Of a DNA stretch of 64,000 bases, positions 22,907-35,851 are shown one piece after another. Where the stretch lies: assembly GCF_017562075.2 (NCBI RefSeq), contig NC_054083.1:31653558-31717557 (forward strand), in the 5' to 3' direction. Each line of letters opens with the position of its first letter. Positions within the stretch are counted from its first letter, which is position 1. This stretch comes from Anopheles merus (lineage: Eukaryota; Arthropoda; Insecta; Diptera; Culicidae). The notes beneath the pieces were generated by a model. That model did not search any database, was not told the DNA's origin, and worked only from the letters and a program-made list of their open reading frames with translations. The position numbers and the translations under genes are program-made.

Positions 22907-25900
22907 CTGTATCACCTGATGATTTGAATTGCTGTTGATTTGTGAGCTCTTTTTACTGCTTTAAGAGCATAAAAGCTCCTAAACGGGTAGGAATACGAAT
23001 ATAAAGCGCTTATATGATTATTTAACTGGTGACATTTTTCCCCGATGTTATACACACGTAAGATATAATGGAAGTTAAATTGCTTGCTCCCTATACGATC
23101 ATCTCTGGTGAGGAGTTTGCAATCTTCTTGAGAGAGCAAGAGAAAGAGTTTAATTAAACGTTGCACACATATTGTTTAACCTCAAAACCACAACTTTAAG
23201 CGTGATTTGAAATGTATCCCCTCCTGGAAGCGACGGAGCAGAAATGATCGTTTGCTTTCTTCGGTACAAAAGCTATCCATTTAATTGCGGTTAGCTCAGA
23301 TGGACCACTGTTGGATGGTGGTGAAGGTCTAGAAACACCGTACCCGTCTTGAGTGATTTCCTCTCGGCTTGCTTTTCGGTGCTTTTTTCATAATTGATCC
23401 ATCGGTTTGATGTACCTTCTGAGCAAGAGCAGTTTTGTACGGCAACTACGGCAAAAAGTTAGAATAATTTGCATTTATTTTTAAAGTTAAAATCCGGTAA
23501 GTAAAGCATTAGAAAAAAAAGTTCACAGAAACATACAATTTCCTTCGTTTTTAAATCCTCTGGGCTATGAGCGATGGAGTTATTTTTCTTGGGCACCAGC
23601 TTCTTCCAGGATATACGAGCAGCTCCCCCGCCTTAGACACGCTAAATTTCTCATCCCAAGAGAAATCCCAACCTTCTCGCCATGGCAATGGAAAACCTTC
23701 CAGGACCGGTGGCGCACCACCAGGCAGGGAAATGACCGATGTGCACGTGGCAGCGGGACCAGCAGCGAGTAATTCCGGCGTAAACTACGCTACACGTTTC
23801 GCCATCACTAACGGGCTTTCCCGAGTGCGGTTTGCTTAACTAAATACCCTTGGTGGTATAACTTTTCCGTATCCCTCGGTTGGTTCTTCCCTGTTTCGTT
23901 TCGCTTTCTTTCGGGCGTGCGGTAGAGAGCATGCTGCAGCGCCCTCGCAAGCAGCAGTCCTTGAGCCAAATCCCGAATCTCAGCTCACTTCACCCCACCC
24001 TCCTTCCTGAGGAGCAAAAGCACAGGCGCGCTCACATTCTCAGCGTGTTGGTTACAGCTGAAGCGAGAAATCTGGCAGCTTGGAAGCGGGTAGCAGCGCC
24101 GGCAATGATAGGGGTCGGGTTTAGGTTTGGTTGGTGGTTTTTGTTTTACATTCACCAAACACTTTCCGCGACACCCGTCCGTACGCCCGGGACCGAGCTG
24201 GGCTCGGCGCGAGTCTAGCGAGAAGACTCTTTCGGGCGAGAGAGTTTCGCCCAACCGCTTCTTGACTAAACAATGACTGGCTTCCGGTTTCCGTTTGCTG
24301 GCGGATGTGCCAACAATGGAACAACAAGCGAGCGCTAGTTTTGCGCCCAGCCCGCCCTAGTCAACAGTGTGGATGCTGTACGGTGGGAGCTGGCTAGCTG
24401 GCTCGCTGGTGTCTCTTAATCGCTTTAAATTCGTTTATAATACAAACTCCCCCACCCCATGCCGCCCAGTTCGGGGCGGCGGTGGAATCAACAGCAGCGG
24501 ACTCGCTGACGTTGTAGCGCGCTCCCCTTCCAGTAGCGGGTAGCAGTTTCGTGTGTTTATGTGCCGACAACACCACGTTTGGGAACGGAACTTTGACTTT
24601 ATTTACAACTTTTCACGGCACTACACACCGACAGAGGGAGAGCGACTGGCTACGACTGGCCGAAAGGGAAAAGTGTGCAAAGTTCACACGAAATGTCACT
24701 TTGTTTCGCCGTCTTCCGAGTGTAGTTACACAGGGGCGTGCTTTTCGGCCGTCTCATAGCAGGTGGGGCGTGCTGGTAAACTTTTCCTATTTGTGTCGGA
24801 AGGTTCATCATTCAGGACAGTACTTGGTAGGTTTGTGAAATGACAACAACAACAAAAAAGAGCAGTAAGATGTGGTTTTTATGAGGTATTCTAATACAAG
24901 GCAAGGAAAAAAGAGTTCAGGGAGCGGAGATATATCTGGAGTTCCACTCTCACCACAAAGCATGCACGCACACGTCGGTTGCCAAAGTGGTAGGCTCTCT
25001 GTTTACATGATTTTCCAAGAATTTGGAAGCAGCACACCCACGCGAAACGCAGCTCCTAGACACCATCATTTTCGCATGACTGGTTGACTGGCACCCACCA
25101 TCACAAATCCTATTTTACGGGTACTGAGTGCCATACAAAAAAAAAGTGCTGAAGAGTGCCGTGCTTTTCCCCCATCGGCTGAATTCGGACACGCCAGTAT
25201 GCTTTTGCGCCATTCGCCGCAATGCAGTGAGTGGTGGTTCAGAACGTTCCCGGTCGGTTGTGTTGGTGTGTGCGGTGAGTACTGTTTTGTTTTGAAACCT
25301 GACCGCATAGTAAAGCGGTAGTGTAGCACTCACAGTCGTGGAAGATATCACAGCCGGGGTGAGCTACTACAGCTAGTAGCTCAGTGGACATGATGTTTAC
25401 AAACACCAACCGCGCCGAAAGGTGCCGGTACTGTAACGAATGAGCTCCAGGGCTGTTCGGGACCGTTGTCGAACGCTTTACTAACACTTACAAAACGAGT
25501 CCGAACTCACCAGGATATGCTATCAAGAGTGGTAAAAATGTGCGAAAAACGATGTCATTTTCTCACCATGCACATCGGGTTTTCGAGACAGAGAGCGAGA
25601 GAATTGGATATACAAAGAGCAATTCTGAGGGGAAAACAACACTTCAGAAGAGTGGTCAAATTCATCGGAGAGGAGTGAATTGCTCATACGAAATTAAGGA
25701 AAAATGTTAGAAGGTGAAAAGGTGGAAATGAAAAGATAAACAAGAGCAACTGGAGTATTCTAATATTTTAGGTTACGCTTTTTTCCTGCCGACATGAATG
25801 GTTAGTGTTTCTTTCCTCTGTACCAAGCCACATTCTTACGTTGAGGTATTTTTGGGTCAAAAAAGAAATGAACTTTTTTTTTCTCTGGTGCGTCCTCCAA

Positions 25901-26383
25901 TACGCCTTAGAGTGAACATTAATCGCATAAGGAACGTTGTTTCCTTTTTCTGCTTGTTGGTGAAACCGGCTGCTCGGTTGCGATTAGAGTGGTGGCTATT
26001 CTTGTACTGTTTATCCAACGAGAGCCCTAGCGATCAGATTATTTCCGTTCCGTTAGCAACCATTTCGAGATCAGAGCGTTCCCAAAAACCGATTGCACGA
26101 CTTCCGGCGTCACTGGTGCGTGTGTGCCGAGTAGGACTCGCATGAAATAGCTTAGCTTTTGGGTGAGGCCATGTGTTTATCTTCCGTTTGATTGGACGCT
26201 GAATCGCATTTACACTGCGGAGTTGATTGAGATAGTGCAGCAGAGTTGTTGTTTTCGCGATAACGTCGTTTGCTAAAAGAGCTTAGTATATGTAAAATCG
26301 CTTAAAGCTAATAACTTCAAGCTAAAGATCGTACTGATTCTGTGATAATTGTTGGCTTAAGCAAGAAAGACACGCACACTCTG
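22907..26383. other. Non-coding stretch with GC-richer patch
   Basis: No gene is recognised. The section from about 23560 to 25500 is GC-richer than its surroundings and has several open frames of 70-110 residues on both strands, none with a domain, signal peptide or plausible splice borders. It could hold an enhancer or untranslated exons upstream of the initiator-like site at 26384. Confidence 0.45.
25360..25383. other. Perfect 10-bp stem-loop
   Basis: TGAGCTACTA and TAGTAGCTCA are exact reverse complements separated by a CAGC tetraloop. The structure is too short for a microRNA precursor and is not followed by a U-tract. Its role is unknown. Confidence 0.5.
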
Positions 26384-26389
26384 TCAGTT
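26384..26389 (+). promoter_or_regulatory. Initiator-like TCAGTT, possible transcription start
   Basis: TCAGTT matches the arthropod initiator (TCAGT), with the start at A 26386. The sequence after it is rich in GTTGT/AGTCGTG, as is common in dipteran 5' leaders, and two donor-like sites follow within 170 bases: AAAG|GTAAAC at about 26472 and CCCG|GTAAGG at about 26550. No TATA box is seen at -30, and the downstream promoter element is at best a poor match. This would be a non-coding first exon on the plus strand. It remains a guess without transcript data. Confidence 0.25.
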
Positions 26390-26550
26390 GTTAGTCGTGT
26401 AGTTGTTTAGCGTGTCGTACAAGCGGCTAGACCAAATATAACAAATACCCGAACGCGCTTAACCGCCCAAAGGTAAACCCCATTAACCGCGGTGCTCTTT
26501 GCGAAAATAAAACTGACGCACCCGCTGACAGTGATTGAGTGCGTGCCCGG

Positions 26551-29500
26551 TAAGGGAGAGGGAGACCTCCTCAGCACGCAATTGTCTTACCATTTGAGAA
26601 AATTCCATCGACATAGACGCGTCTGGTGTGGCACGCGCAAGACACGCTTACTGCCGCACTTTCTCGTTACAATAGTGCACGGTATCGGTGCCGAAAACAT
26701 CGTTGCTTGTGTTCTGATCGATGACACGGGCTCCTCTGGTACCAGCAATGGCGTCCACGGAAACAAGGGAACCGGGAAACCATTTATTCAATTGCCGTGT
26801 AGCCGGTACGAGAATTAGGCAAATGGGAGCGAGAGGTGATGCTGTCGTGTAAGTGGGTGGAATCAAAGGGAAGGAAATCGATTGGGCAGAGTTCATGTTG
26901 TGTCTATTTTTATGGTCTATGATGGTTTTGGTTTTTGTCTTTGGTTGAGTTTTTTTATTGGATAGGATAAATATATCTCTAGGCGCGGATATGTTTAATC
27001 ATTTGCTGTAAATTTAGTTGAAAATAATAGTTTCTGATTTATTTGTAAAAATGCTGTTATGGTCAGTTTTGCTATCATCGATATTATTTATTTACTCTCC
27101 GTGGCTCTTATACTAAGCAACTCATTTCATTTTCTCAACTTTATGCGCTCGGCTGGATGGATGTTACTTGTCGTACCTCGCATTAGCTTTGCACCTTAGT
27201 AAACACCGAAAGCAGCCATTCGTCACCCGATTTGTATCCGCTTTAGCCAGTTCCTTTTGGCTTTTGACTCAGGCTTCGGAGAAAGTTTGATTTATGGAAC
27301 AATTTAATTAGCGCTCGTTGCAAAACCGTTTCGTACTGTACCGTACCAGGTAGCAGAGCCATCCGAAGAAAGTAGTGTGTCTGCTGTAGTGGAGTATAAC
27401 CTCGTTGACATTTGGAGAAGCGATCTCGAGCGGCCCTTACATCCACCTTCACTTGCTTATGAAGTTGATGATTTATTGGGAAACATTAACCTGACCTGCG
27501 TTCGCTTCCTCGAGCCTCGGGTGCTAGATGGCTGCGGTGTGCTATTAATCTCGGTGAGTTATGGCCGAACGGGGTCGTTGATGGCAGCGCCTTGACACGG
27601 TCTAGTAGCTAGTGCAGTTTGATGCACATTTTCGGAAGGTGAAGTGTAGTACAATTGATTTGATTGCTGTAGTTTTAGGGATTGCATGGCGCTTTTGTTG
27701 AATGATACGTTCATAAGAAAATGAAATAATATTTGAATGCCTCAAATCACCAGATTCGGATGATATGCTTTCAATATTTGGCTGCATATTATACACAAAG
27801 CTTATAACCTTGAAAGTATGTTTACTCCCCTTTGCCGCCTCTCTTGCGATGCAAATGGTGACCCCCGCACCATTATCTCCGAATTTTCGAATTTCGCACC
27901 TGATTGCTCATGATATTGCCAATGCGGGAACAAAAATCGATTTCAAACGTCCTCGTTCTGATTTTTGTGTCGCCCGGTTGATGAGGATGGGAGGCGTTTC
28001 GATTAGCTTTCTTTTTGTTCCTGTTCCACGCCGGATCGAAGCGCGATTTCCGCAATGAATAATAAATGAATGGAGACAATCAAAGGTCCAGCAATATTAC
28101 GGACTGTGTGTGTGTGTGTGTGCCTGCGTGGGAGCTTTTTATACAGCATCGAGAGTTTATTCGCAGTTGAAGTGGAGGGCTGTAAATAATAAACGCTTTG
28201 AAGAATTTATCGTAAAGATTAGCAGAGCGCTCAAAAAGTCTTTTCCACCAATCAAAGATGGGTTGCTCGACCTGTGAACATGGATGTAGGTTCAAACAAA
28301 GGTCAGAATCGTCTCGAAGGTGCCGAATGCATGTCTTTTTCGCTATCGATTTCCTAAAATGTGAATATTTTAATGGAGAAATTTTTAATTGAATTTCTAG
28401 ATATCATGTTCGCTAGCTGGGGCTCATCTGTCATACGATGGTAGGCAGTGAAAAGCAAAGCAAAAAGGTTATTGCATATTCAGCGATGATTTGAATTTTT
28501 CTTCACACCTCTTTTTGCCTGTTTAAAAAAACTTGTTAGGAGTTTGAATCTGTTATTATCTGACGCTTGGATTTTGCTATTGAATTCTGGTGATCCGACC
28601 ACCCAGTGCCTATAATAATCACGCCGTTGATGAGAGCCAATCAACCATGCTGAACCGTGGAATCAGTAGCGTGGAAAAAAGAGAAAAAGAGAAATGTTTA
28701 CATTGTCTCAGGCCTAGCTCCAATCGGTGCGTTTGTGCAATGCCATTCATTTTTATCTCACTTCCGGTAACAGTAGCATCCCGGCGAATCCGTCCGCCGA
28801 ATACCTTGCGAACCGTGGTGATCAGTGCACGCACACCACGGGACAGGTGAAACGTGATTGAACAATTTTATGCAAAAACAATCAGTGTGATTCGATTAAA
28901 TTGACTAATTTCAAATTGGCCATGAGTTCATCAGCGCCATTGTGGCGCATTGTCCGTGTGCAGTCGGTGGACGGTCCGATAGACGGTTGTTGTAAGTGGG
29001 GTGGGCTGAAACTGGGAAGAAAACTTATACGAGCGGGAGTTACAGAGAGAGGCGCGAACGCGGGGACCTAACTTTTATGAATAAACGGTGTGTAAAAAGG
29101 TGGAAAAAGTGCTATCGAACAGAGCGAATGGGAAGTGATGAGAAATCACTTTAATCATTTCTCCACCCTTCTACTACTAGGAGGGTTCGAAGGGATGATA
29201 GGGATTTTTTGCCAATAACAAAGATTGGATGGAATAGAATGAAAAAAATTAAATGAAATTCGATAGCTAATTGGATAATAGACGAAAGAAAAAATAGATT
29301 TTGCCTGTAGTTTTTTTAAAGTGATTCTTTCAAGCACTTTTGATATGGTAGGTTTGTTTTTACATTTATTCTAATTGAGTTTAGTTTAACACGTGATGGA
29401 AAATTGGCATTAGAACTGACCATTAATTTTGCTTTATTCGTGTAATTCCTTTTATACCGCTCGATTTGGTGCGTCGCTGTGATGGAATAGTTCAAACATA

Positions 29501-30920
29501 GCTTTATTCCATATCAGTTTTTAGCTATGACCATGAAAGAGGAAAAAAAACCCGATGTACAATATATTAAAATCATTTATTCAAACAGATTCAAAAAATT
29601 GACAAAACGAGCAAAAACCAACGAGCCCGTTGAGAACGAATAAAATGCCCGCAGAACCATCCGTCCAAATAACATGCCGCTTTGGCACAGCGTGTCCATC
29701 GCACGGAGGGACAATTTTTGGAGGGCTAAATCCCATTCAACTATGAACGTACAATGTCTATTGCTGCTATCGAAACACAAAGCGGCATAGATACATCGGG
29801 GAAGCGTTGTGTAAGCTTGGCTAACAGCAGCAGCAGAGGCAGCAGCAGCAAAACAACAGAAAAATGTCCAATCACAAAGCGGTTTTGAGCGGTTGACCCG
29901 CTGGTGCGCTTTTCACTTTCACAACATATTTCCGGAACCACGGCCATTACGGAATCCAAGTACGGTGTGTGTGGGTATATGTGAGTGTATTTTTTCCTAC
30001 TACCGTTTTAGTGGTTGAATTTAGGTTTGCAACCGAGCAGTAACAGTCACGTGATGTGCGTGCGAATGTACTTTTTTCTTCTTCTCGTTTCTTCATTCAT
30101 TTTCTAAAACGAATGCAATCGTTGGAACATTTTCATTTAGAATCTGTTTTATGTCTCACTTGTGTGTTGGGTTGAATGGTACAAGGATGGTTTGCCGTTA
30201 CCGTTTTTTGTTGTTGTTGTTGTTGCTCTGCTTGACTCTTCTTTCGCAGTTGTTGTGGCTTTGCTTTTGCATTCATTAAAGCAGTGTTCTCCGGTTGGTC
30301 GCGTTGAAATGGCAAGGATAACGGATAAAATTATACCGGAAAAAAGGAACAGCAAAAAACTAACCATGTATTCATTCATGCATTTGCAATTCATGCACCA
30401 TTCTCGCACCTAACGTTGCTACTAAGCTAGGTGTTATGCGAATGTGTGCACCATTTTTTTCTACCTGTTCAATTTAAAATGTGTCCAGTGGATTTGCTGT
30501 GAAATTGCTGTGAAAGAATTACACGCATTTAATGAGTTTAGGATTTTGGAAATTGAATAATTTATAACTTGGTAATTTGCACTGTTGTGTAAAATTCCTT
30601 TTAGTTTTTAGACAAATGCTTGGGAATGTTGTGATGCCATGACTATAATACATATTCTTATAAATACGAGGAATGTTCTTGTATTCTGACAATTGGGAAA
30701 CATAAAAAAACGTTTCATCAACACAATGTCTGTTTAGTAATAAGATAAAAGGGAAAATTAAAAGGTAAATGAGCAATGGGCGTTTTGTGGTGTATTGAAA
30801 TGACGTTCAACCTTTTAAAAAAATACCAATATTGTTTTATAAAGCTAAATGTACTTTGTGGCAATCAACAACGTTTGGTGAAATAGTCTTGAATGTCTCT
30901 TTTTAAAAACACAAATATTA
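26551..30920. other. Non-coding stretch
   Basis: No gene is seen. It holds an (AT-rich) section at 26900-27110, a (GT)9 array at 28105-28122, a CAG-type triplet patch near 29824-29850, and a GTT triplet patch at 30208-30226. It ends in the pyrimidine tract of the recursive-splice candidate. Confidence 0.6.
28105..28122. repeat. (GT)9 microsatellite
   Basis: A pure GT array of 18 bases in an otherwise plain non-coding context. Confidence 0.85.
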
Positions 30921-30924
30921 AGTT

Positions 30925-30965
30925 TGCTTTTCTTTCTTTCTTTTTTATTCTTCTTTCAGGTAAGC
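30925..30965 (+). promoter_or_regulatory. Candidate recursive (zero-length exon) splice site
   Basis: A pyrimidine tract of about 30 bases (only single G and A interruptions) ends in TTTCAG at 30954-30959 and is followed immediately by GTAAGC at 30960-30965. The acceptor and donor thus abut, giving CAG|GTAAGC. In Drosophila such juxtaposed sites (ratchet points) let very long introns be removed in steps: the upstream exon is joined here and the junction regenerates a donor. The strength of both halves and the absence of coding exons nearby fit this reading. It implies that the host gene runs on the plus strand. Confidence 0.5.
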
Positions 30966-31972
30966 TGACACAAAACCCATGCGGAAAGACAACTTTGCGT
31001 GAAACACTTCTTCCCATACCACAACCGAGTTCGTCGCCTAACAGTTGCGCTGGAATGTGCAAAGCCATCTCGAAATGCTTTGCACTTGAATCAACTTTAA
31101 AACATTATGCTAACTCGGCAGTATTTCATCACCAACCAAGTCACCACCGTTAGCGCAGTGAGTGATAAACAAATAGGTAACACAACAGCACGGCAGTGAA
31201 AAAAGGCCCTTCACCGGTTGTATGTGTTTGCTGTGAAAAATTGCGACCACTTAGCGGTTTCGCATGCCGCCTCCCCCGTACGTACGGTTCGCTTCCTGAG
31301 AGAGAGAGTGTGTGAGAGGGGTCGTTGTTTTTCAGCCGACTCTATTTCGGGCCGGAAGGGGAGCTTGGAAAATGCCACCAACCATCCTGCTGACGCCGCC
31401 GGGAGCGCCATTGTTTTCGAACTCGGGTGTGCGTAAGCGGGCGACGGCAGGATAGGTCGGGCTCAAAGCGATTAGGCTGCAGCGATAGCGATTCGGAGAA
31501 TGTCACTGAAGTATTTTCTGCGGTGCCCGCACCACTTCACCGCGGTTCGGTTTCTATCTGCGGATAGCTGACGCTGTGAGTGTCAGTGAGGAATCAACCG
31601 CCTATTGACTGAAGTCTTTTTTACTATTGTACCATGTCTGTAATGTTTGTGCGTGTGTGTGTGTGTGTGCTTGTTCACAATGTACTACTTGGGAGGAGAG
31701 AAAACCGTCCCCGAGATGAACACAAAGGACAGGCCGACAGGATCCGATCCAACACACCCGGATCCATCGAACCAGGAACAAAAAGGCCGAGAACCTCCTC
31801 CGGTTGCGTCCGGGGATCGAACATAAATCATACGCAGGGTGCGTGTTTGAGAAATGTTCGAGGGTTCGAGCCGTCCTCCCGACGGTGACGGTCCGGCCAC
31901 TTGACTTTGGCTTAGGGAAGCAAAAACGTCGAATCTGATAGATGAGCGAGGGTGTGCGTGTGTAGACCACCG

Positions 31973-32010
31973 TAGAGCACTGGTCTGGTGCTGTATACCA
32001 GTGTGTTCTA
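31973..32010. other. Imperfect inverted repeat (hairpin)
   Basis: TAGAGCACTGGT is followed after a 12-base loop by ACCAGTGTGTTCTA. The arms pair with a small bulge over 11-12 base pairs. It is too small for a canonical microRNA precursor, and no function is assigned. Confidence 0.4.
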
Positions 32011-32582
32011 CTGGAGTTGATATCCTGTGAATAGGGGAACGAACGCCCGGTTGAAGTAGGGAATGCAACCGTTAATAGAGACGTGTGAGGCACGGGTGGC
32101 GAATGAAGCATCTCAATTGAAATAGCTTTTTCACCTTAAATCTTGCCGGAATTGGCCGTGATTTGTTTCCTCCCACACTGTTTTCGTTATTTTCCCGCTT
32201 GGGTAGAAATTATGCCTCCCTCCTAACAGTATTTCCTGTGCGTTTAAGGCCTTCCCCTTCCTGAGGGACCTTTCGTTTTCCACGGGGAAGAAGCTGGTCG
32301 TGCAGTAGTGAATATTTGAAAATCGAATTTAACCCTCCTAATCAGATCGGTGATAAAAATCAACCGCAAACGCTGTGCCTCTGCCGGCGAAGCAACAGCC
32401 GTACCCTCTTCATCAGGCGAGGCGATGTGTTTACAGGTGTGAAATTCCCGTTTCACAGACCGGCTTCGAAAAACCACCGAGGACGAGAAAGATGTGTTCT
32501 CTTCTTCAGTGTCACCTTTCGTAACCCATCCACCAGGTGTCGGGACGACCGAACGGTACTCCTCGCTGTTCTCTTCCTCTCG

Positions 32583-32615
<33 letters not shown>
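32583..32615. repeat. (CT)n microsatellite
   Basis: CT array with a single TTT interruption, GAGAG on the other strand. It encodes the Ser/Leu or Glu/Arg runs found in overlapping open frames, which are therefore not genes. Confidence 0.92.
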
Positions 32616-33209
32616 ATCATCCGTCATAATCGAATCATCTTCGAGACGACGAAACAGAAATCCAATTTAAAGCTTCCTATTGCTTTCGATTTCATTTTCA
32701 CTGCCAGCGGCAAATGCTCGAACACGCGGAAGCCGTGCCGGAAAACGGGACGGATGGATGGCTGGCGGGGGGGGGGGCATGGTTTTTGGGCGGAACAACC
32801 GTTCCCGGGGTCGAACCGAAAATTACATCCCGCTCGGGGTGCTCCTACCATCCTTCACCAAACCCAGCTTTTTGCCTGGCGAGCAGCCCAGTGCCTTCGC
32901 GAAACCGGAGCGGAGCTTAAATTGAATTTCACGACAGATTTTCCTTCCAGCTCAAGCGTGCAGGAATTTTTCCCTACCTGTAATTGCGAGTCTGTGGCTG
33001 AGGTTGTGTGCGCCGGGTCTTGTGTGTGTGTGTGCGTCACGGCTGGCTTGTGCTGGGTATGAGGTTTGGGTGACTGGATTGCTTCCGGGTGTCCCAGGCA
33101 TTTCCCCGGGCAAGCTCTCTGGCGGGCGAATAATGGTGTGCGAAACTGGTTGACCGGTTTGGACGGTGATGGCTGCTGTCGTTTGCGGCCCGACGAATCT
33201 CTCAACGTG

Positions 33210-33224
33210 CCCCCCCCCCCCCCC
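33210..33224. repeat. C15 homopolymer
   Basis: Fifteen consecutive C residues inside the GC-richer patch. Confidence 0.9.
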
Positions 33225-35839
33225 ATACTACCTGTTTCGAGCTTGATTTCCTGCAAGTGATTGATTATGATTTTATAAACACTTGTCGGTTCGCCGGTCG
33301 GGTCGGTACGACGGAGCGTAAATTGGATGTCATTATGAGTGAGATTTGATGCGTCGGGAATGCTTATTCCGGTTGGGCTGGCCTGAGGGATTGTAATTAC
33401 AACAGCCTCTCGAGCATGGCATGGTGGCAGATTGATGTAGCGCGGTGACCAAGACGCGGTTGATGGATTTGTAGATAAAAAATATCCATTTAAGTTTTGG
33501 GAGTAGAACAACACGTTTCCATGATTTTTTATCACATTGTAAAGAAAATTATACACAAAAAATAGTAATCGGAATGTTTTTATTGCACAAAACTTAGTTA
33601 TCAACGGTTGAAGAAGTCATATTGAACACAGTCAGCTCTAGTCCAATTCGAATAATAGTAGGTTAAATGAATATATAACATGTACATAACTTAACTTCGG
33701 ACAAACATGTTTGCGTAATGTTGTACTTTTGATTTTGATTTTCCTGAATCTCTAATTAAATTTGCAATGAGTAAACACTTCGATGTTATATATTCTTGAT
33801 TAGGCTGCCCGTAACTACAAATATTACCTCACAAACAAATCCAGTGCTGCACCATGCAAATCTGGAACTCAGCATTCAAGCCTTTCCTCCATCTGCCTGC
33901 ATTGGTAATCTGTAACGAAAAGTTTTACATGCCAAGCATATCTTTTGGCCTGGTAAAAGCATTCCCTTGTTAGTACCTTGCTGCCGAAGTGATAAGGCGT
34001 ATCAGTATCGCCTGGTAGCATTGACACCTAGCCGGGTGCCGGGGTATACGGGGGTTTGCCGGTTTGACTGGTTGGTTTTTGTGGCCAGCCGGTTTGATCT
34101 GCTGACATTGCAGAGTTGTAGAGTGGTAATACTACAAACGTTGATGCCAAAGCTTCCTGGAGGGATTCCGGGTCCTGGGAGTTGAAACTTCGGAGACGTC
34201 TGATTGCATGCCTGCGTTTGTGGTTGGATGCTAGCAGGCGTGTCAAATCAAATCGTGCCCGTCTTGTGATCGGCACCATCACCGGTGGTTATGTGCTTTC
34301 AAACTGCGTACCAGACGTGGGGGGTGGTGGTTGCACAGCTGCAAGGATAAAAGCCTTTTCGCAGTGTCATCGGAAATGAAGCACTGTCGTTGCACAGGCC
34401 AAATGGATCACTGTCTGCCAGAGACTGTGAAGAGCAAACTCTGGCACAAAGTATAAAGAAAACTTAGCGAAAACAATCAATTTGAGAAAGGATTTGAGTT
34501 CTTACATAAATATGCACTTTGAGCATTGGTGGCGTGTTGTTGTAGCTGCAAGCTGCTTTAAAGACTTTGTGGAAACTATATGCATCTCATGGGCAATGTA
34601 TACCTACGCAAGTCAAAATGAGCAGCCGGCAGAAGTGTCGATTGAGCACGGACAATAGATAATGCGCCTCATCTTGCCAGTGGATGTGGATAAGAATATA
34701 TAGTACATTTGTTTGCCAAAAAGCCAATTTGTTTATGCAAGGCGTACGCGTTGATTGAAGCATATGCAACGAGAGCCCGGCAGTGTGAAATCGTATGATT
34801 AGACCTTTCCACTAGCAGCTTTGTTGCGGTACAGGAGCTCCTCATCACCTCGCTAATCCTGGCAGGTGGGTGTGAGCTTCCCTGCGAGCAAAACGTGTGA
34901 AATACACGAGGCTGCTTCTAATTATAATTATTATAAGTTTGCTTACTTTTGTTGGCATTTCATTGTGTCTCAGAACGATAGAGGAACACGAAGACGGCTG
35001 GCATTTCTCTGGTTCCACGTGGTTTGGGGGATACGTTTGATTAAAGATAATAATGCATCGTTTGAGGCGAACCGCTGAATGTACGGTAGCGATGTTTTGT
35101 GAATGTTTAACTCACTTCATAACTGGCGGAGAGAAAGACAAAGAGAGACGAAGAGAGCGATGAGAACGTGCCGTTCGCCAACCGAAAGTTTGTGAGATCG
35201 TAGCACCCCTCGGCAACATCAAATTAAGCGCATTGTGCAAAGAAAATGTAACAACGGTGCAAATACTACCGTTTAGCGACCGTAGTGGCCTGATTACCGA
35301 TGACGCAATTCGCCGCCGCTGATTCGCCACCCACTGGAGTATAATTTCGTGCCGCACTGCTAAATGCGTTTCTTCGTTCCTTTACCTTTCGCACCATAAA
35401 TTAAGCCAGGCGAATGACACGCTTGCACAATGCATACGAAGTTTGGGGCAGTGTAAGGAGACGAAGCATTCAAGTAAAATGTTGGTACGTTCTTGTGTGT
35501 GTGTTTTTTTTGTGTGTACCTCGAGATAGTTTAGGTAACATATTACTTTCAAATGATTTCACCCGCGAATAACATACCGACCCGAAATCTTTCCTATCCA
35601 GCATCTTCTTTGTCCTTTTTTGTCATCCCTTTTTATGTGTGTGTGTGTGTGCTGGGAATGGTTTGGCTTATAAAAATAGTTTTAGAAAATGTTTTCCACC
35701 GACACCGGAGCCGGGCTCTCCAGCCACTGGAAACGACGACACCGGCGGCGTAACTTTAGCGCTGAAAGAAGCGAACGACAAAACCTCCGGACCGCTCCGC
35801 TACGTGTGTCTCCAGCACGCTGCCATACCAATGCTCCTT

Positions 35840-35851
35840 CCCCCCCCCCCC
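35840..35851. repeat. C12 homopolymer
   Basis: Twelve consecutive C residues preceded by a short CTCCTT tract. Confidence 0.88.

Larger units (their letters stand above)
30966..35000. other. Non-coding stretch with GC-rich patches
   Basis: No gene is firmly supported. From 31200 to 33480 the sequence is GC-richer and carries a (GT)9 array at 31652-31669, a (CT)n array at 32583-32615 and the C15 run at 33210-33224. The 248-249 residue open frames on both strands across 32316-33604 are low-complexity artefacts running through these repeats. An acceptor-like TTTTTCAG at about 31335 and a donor-like GC|GTAAGC near 31430 bracket about 100 bases that are open in two frames, too little to call an exon. 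From 33500 to 33900 it is AT-rich. Confidence 0.5.

Noticed and set aside
23288..23350. tRNA gene or SINE, from a perfect A-box match TAGCTCAGATGG
   Set aside because: No B box at the right distance and no acceptor or anticodon stem can be formed.
31800..31890. Possible tRNA from GGGTTCGAGCC and GGGGATCGAAC motifs
   Set aside because: The two B-box-like motifs lack A boxes and cloverleaf pairing on either strand.
32316..33604. Open frames of 248 and 249 residues on opposite strands
   Set aside because: They overlap, run through CT, GT, G and C repeats, and show no domain or plausible initiation context.
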